Below, piece by piece: positions 6,488 to 10,260 of a DNA stretch of 10,260 bases. Under the pieces are notes generated by a model. That model saw only the letters and a program-made list of their open reading frames with translations, had not been told where the DNA came from and searched no databases. The stretch is from the NCBI GenBank assembly GCA_910585615.1, contig CAJUFO010000108.1:1-10260 (forward strand). The letters run 5' to 3'. The stretch comes from an uncultured Acetatifactor sp. Lineage in GTDB: Bacteria; Bacillota; Clostridia; Lachnospirales; Lachnospiraceae. The first letter of the stretch is position 1, and every line of letters begins with the position of its first letter. The position numbers and the translations under genes are program-made.

Positions 6488-7918
6488 GTGGGCGTAAATA
6501 CGCGGGAGATTGTGCTGGATATGCTGCTGGCCCTGGAGCGGGAGGAGGACTATTCCCACAGGCTGATTAAGGCGGTATTGGATAAATATGACTATCTGGA
6601 GGCCCGGGACAAGGCTTTCATCAAGCGGGTCACGGAGGGGACGCTGGAGCGGGGGCTGGAGCTGGACTACTACCTGAACGGGCATTCCACTGTCCCTGTG
6701 GGGAAGATGCGGCCATTGATTCGCTGCCTCATGCGCATGAGCGTCTATCAGCTGCTGTACATGGACAGCGTGCCGGACAGCGCCGTGTGCGACGAGGCCT
6801 GCAAGCTGGCCGCCAAACGGGGGTTCCAGAGGCTGAAGGGCTTTGTGAACGGCGTGCTGCGGCAGATTTCCCGAGAGAAGGGGAGCCTGGCCCTGCCGGA
6901 CGAAGAAAAGGAGCCCGTCCTATATGATTCCGTCAAGTATTCCATGCCCCGGTGGCTGGTGGAGCTGTGGCGGCGGGAGTATGGCCCGGAGATTTCCAGG
7001 ACGATTCTGGAGGGTCTGATGGCGATCCGGCCGGTGTCCCTGCGCTTTTGCCTCAGGACGCCGGAGGAGGAACGCGGACAGCTCTGCGCCCGGATGCGGG
7101 AGAAAACGATGACGGTGGAACAGAGCCCCTATCTGCCCTATGTGTACCTGGTGGGGCAGACGGAAGGGGTAGAGAGGCTGCCGGGATTCCGTGAGGGAAT
7201 GTGCACCATACAGGATATCAGCTCCGCCCTGGCGGTGGAGGCTGCGGGAATCGGCCGGAACGACTTGGTGGTGGACGTCTGCGCCGCGCCGGGAGGAAAG
7301 AGCCTGCTGGCTGCGGAGAAAGCGGCCCAGGGCAGGGTGCTGGCCAGGGATCTGTTCCAGGAGAAGCTGGACAGGATAGCGCAGAACGCGGCGCGCATGG
7401 GGGCTTGGAACATAGAGGCCCAGCTCTTCGACGGCACATCCACGGACGAAAGCCTGCTGGGGAGAGCGGACGTGGTCCTGCTGGACGTGCCCTGCTCCGG
7501 GCTGGGGGTCATGGGCAAGAAGCGGGACATCAAATACCGGATAAAGCCGGAGGGCCTGGAGAGCCTGCAGGCCCTCCAGAGGCAGATCGTAAAGGCCAGC
7601 GCCGGGTACGTGAAGCCCGGCGGGACGCTCATATACAGCACCTGTACCATCCACAGCGGGGAGAACCAGGAGATGGTGCGGTTCATCGCCAGGGAGCTGG
7701 GCTTTGAGCCGGTATCCTTAGAGGGCGTGCTTCCGGAGAGCGTCCTTGGGGGGAAGCGGCAGATAGCGGCACGGATGAAGGAGAGCGGCATAGCGCCTGC
7801 AGTGGCTCTCACGGAGGCGGAGGATGCGGCCTGCATACAGCTGCTGCCGGGCTTTGTGGAGGCGGACGGCTTCTTCATAGCCAGGTTCCGCAGGAGGAAA
7901 GGTGCCGGACAGCCGTAA
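6488..7918 (+). CDS. rsmB: 16S rRNA (cytosine-967-C5)-methyltransferase RsmB
   Basis: SAM-dependent enzyme that methylates C967 (E. coli numbering) of 16S rRNA. The 476 residues start with a NusB-like RNA-binding domain (about 5-130) and continue into a Rossmann methyltransferase. Visible motifs are SAM motif I DVCAAPGGK (263-271), motif IV DVPCSG (333-338) with Cys336, and motif VI YSTCT (383-387) with the second conserved cysteine, Cys386. The end carries QLLPGFVEADGFFIARF. A stretch at about 413-440 before that end looks longer than usual. The GTG start at 6488 is chosen because AAGGAG at 6473-6478 lies nine bases upstream and the peptidase stops at 6485. An AGGAGG near the 3' end (7892-7897) encodes arginines but could also act as a ribosome-binding site. 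Confidence 0.96.
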   Translation: MGVNTREIVLDMLLALEREEDYSHRLIKAVLDKYDYLEARDKAFIKRVTEGTLERGLELDYYLNGHSTVPVGKMRPLIRCLMRMSVYQLLYMDSVPDSAVCDEACKLAAKRGFQRLKGFVNGVLRQISREKGSLALPDEEKEPVLYDSVKYSMPRWLVELWRREYGPEISRTILEGLMAIRPVSLRFCLRTPEEERGQLCARMREKTMTVEQSPYLPYVYLVGQTEGVERLPGFREGMCTIQDISSALAVEAAGIGRNDLVVDVCAAPGGKSLLAAEKAAQGRVLARDLFQEKLDRIAQNAARMGAWNIEAQLFDGTSTDESLLGRADVVLLDVPCSGLGVMGKKRDIKYRIKPEGLESLQALQRQIVKASAGYVKPGGTLIYSTCTIHSGENQEMVRFIARELGFEPVSLEGVLPESVLGGKRQIAARMKESGIAPAVALTEAEDAACIQLLPGFVEADGFFIARFRRRKGAGQP

Positions 7919-8021
7919 AGGCCCGCGATCCGTACAGGAGGAAGAGCGAGCACGGCGCGGAAGCGGCATTCCGCTTGGGGCTGCCCGGGGACGCAGGGAA
8001 CAGTTTCGGTTTACAGAATAG
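7902..8021 (+). CDS. Doubtful 39-codon ORF between rsmB and rlmN
   Basis: A GTG at 7902 sits four bases after a consensus AGGAGG (7892-7897) and opens a 39-residue, arginine- and glutamate-rich frame ending at TAG 8019-8021. It overlaps the rsmB end by 17 bases. The product shows no domain, membrane segment or signal peptide. The AGGAGG is explained by arginine codons of RsmB, so chance is more likely. An alternative role is translation through the leader that affects rlmN. Listed only because of the good ribosome-binding site. Confidence 0.15.
   Translation: MPDSRKGPRSVQEEERARRGSGIPLGAARGRREQFRFTE
7957..7984 (+). repeat. Intergenic motif with small hairpin upstream of rlmN
   Basis: GCGGAA, loop GCGGCA, TTCCGC form a 6-bp stem. 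The segment contains GGAAG followed by GGCATTC, five bases, GGGG and then TGC one base later. The right arm of the fmt hairpin has the same order of words with the same five-base spacing (GGCATTC at 4721-4727, GGGG at 4733-4736, TGC at 4737-4739). This suggests a shortened copy of the same element. Confidence 0.4.
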
Positions 8022-8036
8022 AAAAGGGACAGGACA

Positions 8037-9089
8037 ATGGATAAAGGGATCAGGAAGAGAATAGACGTGAAATCGCTGACGCTGCCGGAGCTTACGGCAG
8101 AGATGACCTCCATGGGGGAGAAGGCTTTCCGGGCCAGGCAGCTCTACGAGTGGATGCATGTGAAGCTGGCCAGGGGCTTCGGGGAGATGACCAATCTCTC
8201 CAAGGCCCTGCGGGAGGAGTGCGGGAAACGTTTCACCTACACTGCGCTCCAGGCCGTCCAGGTGCAGGAGTCCCAAATAGACGGCACGAAGAAATTCCTC
8301 TTCGAGCTCTCGGACGGGAACCTGGTGGAGAGCGTCTGGATGCAGTACAAGCACGGCAACAGCGTCTGCATCTCCTCCCAGGTGGGCTGCAGGATGGGCT
8401 GCGCTTTCTGCGCTTCGGGCATAGAGGGGCTGGAGCGCAACCTCACCCCCGGGGAGATGCTGGATCAGGTCTATGCCATCACGCTGCTGACGGGAGAGCG
8501 GGTGAGCAATGTGGTGGTCATGGGCACCGGGGAGCCTTTGGACAATTACGACAATCTGCTGACGTTCATCCGTATGCTTACGGACGAGGACGGGCTCCAT
8601 ATCAGCCAGAGGAACGTGACGGTGTCCACCTGCGGCCTGGTGCCTCAGATGAGGCGGCTGGCCCAGGAGAAGCTCCAGATTACCCTGGCCCTGTCCCTGC
8701 ACGCCACCACGGACGAAAAGAGGGAGTCGCTGATGCCCATAGCCAGGCGCTATCCCATTGAGGAGCTGATGGATGCCTGCGCCTCCTATTTCCAGGAGAC
8801 AGGCAGGCGGATCACTTTGGAGTACAGCCTGATCAGGGGCGTGAACGATTCGGAGCGGGACGCGGAGCGCCTCTGCCGCCTGGCTAGGCCCCTGCGCTGC
8901 CACATCAACCTGATTCCCGTAAACTCCGTAAAGGAGCGGGATTTCGCCAGGCCGGACGCCGCCAGGATCAGGGCGTTCCAAAATATACTTGAAAAAAATA
9001 GAATTAATGGTAGTATTAGAAGGGAAATGGGCAGGGACATTGATGGGGCCTGCGGCCAATTGCGCCGACGGCATATGTCCAGGCTCTAG
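8037..9089 (+). CDS. rlmN: Dual-specificity RNA methyltransferase RlmN (23S rRNA A2503-C2 / tRNA A37-C2)
   Basis: Radical SAM enzyme that makes 2-methyladenosine in 23S rRNA at A2503 and in some tRNAs at A37. The 350 residues show the N-terminal RNA-binding part (about 1-95), the radical SAM cluster motif CRMGCAFC with Cys118, Cys122 and Cys125, GTGEPLDN (163-170), the LALSLHATTDEKR region (217-229) and the C-terminal DIDGACGQL, where Cys339 is the methyl-carrying cysteine. All catalytic residues are present. AAGGGA at 8024-8029 lies seven bases before the ATG. The 3' part (about 8979-9020) turns abruptly AT-rich with AGA and ATT codons and contains an A7 run (8992-8998), unlike the rest of the gene. 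stp follows after 67 bp. Confidence 0.97.
   Translation: MDKGIRKRIDVKSLTLPELTAEMTSMGEKAFRARQLYEWMHVKLARGFGEMTNLSKALREECGKRFTYTALQAVQVQESQIDGTKKFLFELSDGNLVESVWMQYKHGNSVCISSQVGCRMGCAFCASGIEGLERNLTPGEMLDQVYAITLLTGERVSNVVVMGTGEPLDNYDNLLTFIRMLTDEDGLHISQRNVTVSTCGLVPQMRRLAQEKLQITLALSLHATTDEKRESLMPIARRYPIEELMDACASYFQETGRRITLEYSLIRGVNDSERDAERLCRLARPLRCHINLIPVNSVKERDFARPDAARIRAFQNILEKNRINGSIRREMGRDIDGACGQLRRRHMSRL
8989..9016 (+). promoter_or_regulatory. Possible internal sigma-A promoter upstream of stp
   Basis: Within the AT-rich end of rlmN, TTGAAA (8989-8994) and TAGTAT (9011-9016) are 16 bases apart. They resemble -35 and -10 boxes about 140 bases before the stp start. The -10 box matches consensus at four of six positions. 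AT-rich codons alone could create this by chance, so it is a weak call. Confidence 0.25.
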
Positions 9090-9156
9090 ACGGCATAGCC
9101 GGCAGGATGGGGAGAAGCGTCCGGCCGGGAGAATGGGATATTGGAGGAAATAAGGC

Positions 9157-9894
9157 GTGCTAAAGACATTTTCCGTAACGAATATCGGCAGGAAGAGGAA
9201 AATGAATCAGGATTACGTGTATTCGTCAGAGGAGCCAGTGGGGCATCTGCCCAATCTGTTCCTGGTGGCAGACGGCATGGGGGGACACAACGCGGGGGAA
9301 TACGCGTCCAGGGTCACGGTGGAGACGATCGTGGAATGCGTGGCGGATTCCGCCCAGACGGATGCGCTGCGCTGCTTTGAGGAGGCGATTCAGGCCGCCA
9401 ATGCGCGGATACGCAGGCTGGCGGCGGCATCCTATCTGCTTGCGGGCATGGGGACCACGGTGGTGGCGGCAAGCTGTGAGGGGAACCGCCTGTCCGTGGC
9501 CAATGTGGGGGACAGCAGGCTGTATGTGGTGAGCCCCCAGGGGATCAGGCAGATCACCAGGGACCACTCCTGGGTGGAGGAGATGGTGCTGCGGGGCGGG
9601 ATCGGCAGGGAGGAAGCCAGGAACCACCCGGACAAGAATATCATTACGAGAGCGGTAGGCGCGGAGGATACGGTGAAAGCGGACTTTTTTTCCGTGCGCC
9701 TGGAAGAGGGGGACATGGTGCTGATGTGCACCGACGGGCTGACCAATATGCTGGAGGACAGAGAGATACGGATGATCATGAACGGGGCCCGGGATATTGT
9801 GGAAAAGGCACAGGAGCTGGTGGAGGCCGCCAACGAGAACGGCGGCAAGGACAACATCAGCGTTATTTTGATTGAACCTTCCCTGCGCGATTGA
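9157..9894 (+). CDS. stp: PP2C-family serine/threonine protein phosphatase (Stp/PrpC)
   Basis: Metal-dependent cytoplasmic phosphatase that reverses phosphorylation by the partner PASTA kinase, encoded next. The 245 residues contain the bacterial PP2C motifs: NQDY (17-20), VADGMGGHNAGE (37-48), GMGTTVVA (97-104), NVGDSRLYV (116-124), TRDHSW (134-139), NIITRAVG (161-168), CTDGLTNML (191-199) and GGKDNISVILIE (229-240). Metal-binding aspartates are Asp19, Asp39, Asp193 and Asp232. The start is a GTG at 9157, preceded by GGAGG at 9143-9147 with nine-base spacing. A T7 run at 9685-9691 sits in a Phe-Phe codon pair and the frame stays intact. The stp-pknB pairing is standard in Firmicutes. Confidence 0.96.
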   Translation: MLKTFSVTNIGRKRKMNQDYVYSSEEPVGHLPNLFLVADGMGGHNAGEYASRVTVETIVECVADSAQTDALRCFEEAIQAANARIRRLAAASYLLAGMGTTVVAASCEGNRLSVANVGDSRLYVVSPQGIRQITRDHSWVEEMVLRGGIGREEARNHPDKNIITRAVGAEDTVKADFFSVRLEEGDMVLMCTDGLTNMLEDREIRMIMNGARDIVEKAQELVEAANENGGKDNISVILIEPSLRD

Positions 9895-9912
9895 ATGGAA
9901 GAGAGGCATTCC
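9893..9912 (+). repeat. Single diverged copy of the murE-type 18-bp motif before pknB
   Basis: Bases 9895-9912 (ATGGAAGAGAGGCATTCC) match the murE tandem repeat unit at 15 of 18 positions, with all three differences adjacent. GAATG (9893-9897) and CATTC (9907-9911) could form a 5-bp stem. It lies in the 40-bp gap between stp and pknB. The ATG at 9895 overlaps the stp stop but opens no recognisable gene. Confidence 0.5.
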
Positions 9913-9934
9913 TTGCATAGATTGGAGAATGTAT

Positions 9935-10260
9935 ATGGTTAAGATTGGAATGATGATAGGCGACAGGTACGAGGTGCTGGAGAAGATCGGCACCGGCGGC
10001 ATGTCGGATGTATATAAAGCAAAATGCCATAAGCTGAACCGCTTCGTGGCCATCAAGGTGCTGAAGCAGGAATTCAGCGAGAACGCTAATTTCGTATCGA
10101 AATTCCGTACAGAGGCCCAGGCGGCCGCCGGGCTGATGCACCCCAATATCGTGAACGTGTACGATGTGGGCGAGGAGAATGGCATCTATTATATCGTCAT
10201 GGAGCTTGTGGAGGGCATCACCCTCAAGAAATATATCGAGAAGAAGGCCAGGCTGTCCTT
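9935..10260 (+). CDS. pknB: Serine/threonine protein kinase, PASTA-type PknB/PrkC (truncated by window end)
   Basis: N-terminal 108 residues of a Hanks-type kinase; the frame runs off the right edge. Visible parts are the glycine-rich loop IGTGGMSDVY (18-27), the ATP-anchoring lysine in VAIK (Lys41), the helix-C glutamate (probably Glu60 in FRTEAQAAAG) and the hinge MELVEG (89-94). The catalytic loop, transmembrane segment and extracellular PASTA repeats expected for this family lie outside the window. PASTA type is inferred from the phosphatase-kinase pairing and sequence style. GGAG at 9924-9927 is seven bases before the ATG at 9935. The in-frame ATG at 9929 is too close to it, and ATGs at 9950 and 9953 are alternatives. 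Such kinases regulate growth, division and spore germination in response to muropeptides. Confidence 0.93.
   Translation, partial: MVKIGMMIGDRYEVLEKIGTGGMSDVYKAKCHKLNRFVAIKVLKQEFSENANFVSKFRTEAQAAAGLMHPNIVNVYDVGEENGIYYIVMELVEGITLKKYIEKKARLS

Noticed and set aside
8979..9020. Recent horizontal insertion at the rlmN end, suggested by the AT-rich patch
   Set aside because: The patch encodes normal RlmN residues leading directly into the conserved catalytic C-terminus, so it is not foreign sequence.
7875..9074. 399-codon minus-strand frame opposite rlmN
   Set aside because: No motif or ribosome-binding support, and it lies opposite an intact RlmN.
9067..9097. 9-bp direct repeat GACGGCATA (9067-9075 and 9089-9097)
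   Set aside because: Short, a single pair, spanning the rlmN stop, with no associated structure or element; chance is likely.
9685..9691. Programmed frameshift at the T7 run in stp
   Set aside because: The frame continues through all later PP2C motifs, including the metal-binding aspartates; no overlapping alternative frame looks meaningful.

Overview
The window is a stretch of bacterial housekeeping chromosome with every supported gene on the + strand. Gene order is murE, a small membrane protein, priA, def, fmt, a YugP-type zinc metallopeptidase, rsmB, rlmN, stp (PP2C phosphatase) and the start of pknB/prkC (PASTA-type Ser/Thr kinase). The priA-def-fmt-rsmB-rlmN-phosphatase-kinase order is a known Firmicutes arrangement (Bacillus subtilis priA-def-fmt-rsmB-rlmN-prpC-prkC). 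The inserted YugP-type peptidase, the MurE sequence style and the high G+C with G/C-ending codons suggest a G+C-rich member of the Clostridia, most likely Lachnospiraceae. The taxon is inferred from protein style only.

Layout. 1-1480: meso-DAP-type MurE, open at the left edge, its visible N-terminus made of identical 18-bp tandem repeats. 1481-1814: short hairpin region and an 89-residue two-helix membrane protein that overlaps the start of priA. 1775-4586: priA and def, 25 bp apart. 4587-4774: the longest gap, with a GC-rich palindrome (possible terminator) and a perfect 12-bp-stem hairpin. 4775-7918: fmt, zinc metallopeptidase and rsmB, the last two only 2 bp apart. 7919-8036: a leader with a small hairpin, then rlmN (8037-9089). 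9157-10260: stp and truncated pknB.

How the genes fit together. def and fmt are the two ends of the N-formylmethionine cycle. rsmB and rlmN modify 16S and 23S rRNA. priA restarts stalled replication. stp and pknB form a reversible phospho-signalling pair that in Firmicutes responds to cell-wall fragments, and MurE makes the DAP-containing precursor of that wall. No mobile element, CRISPR array, tRNA, rRNA or defence system is visible.

The unusual content is in small sequence elements. First, the murE 5' tandem repeat. Second, a degenerate GGAAG...GGCATTC motif found at four gene junctions and resembling the murE repeat unit. Third, two nearly identical AT-rich tracts (18/21) in the same codon phase near the 3' ends of priA and rlmN. 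I see no convincing new multi-gene system.
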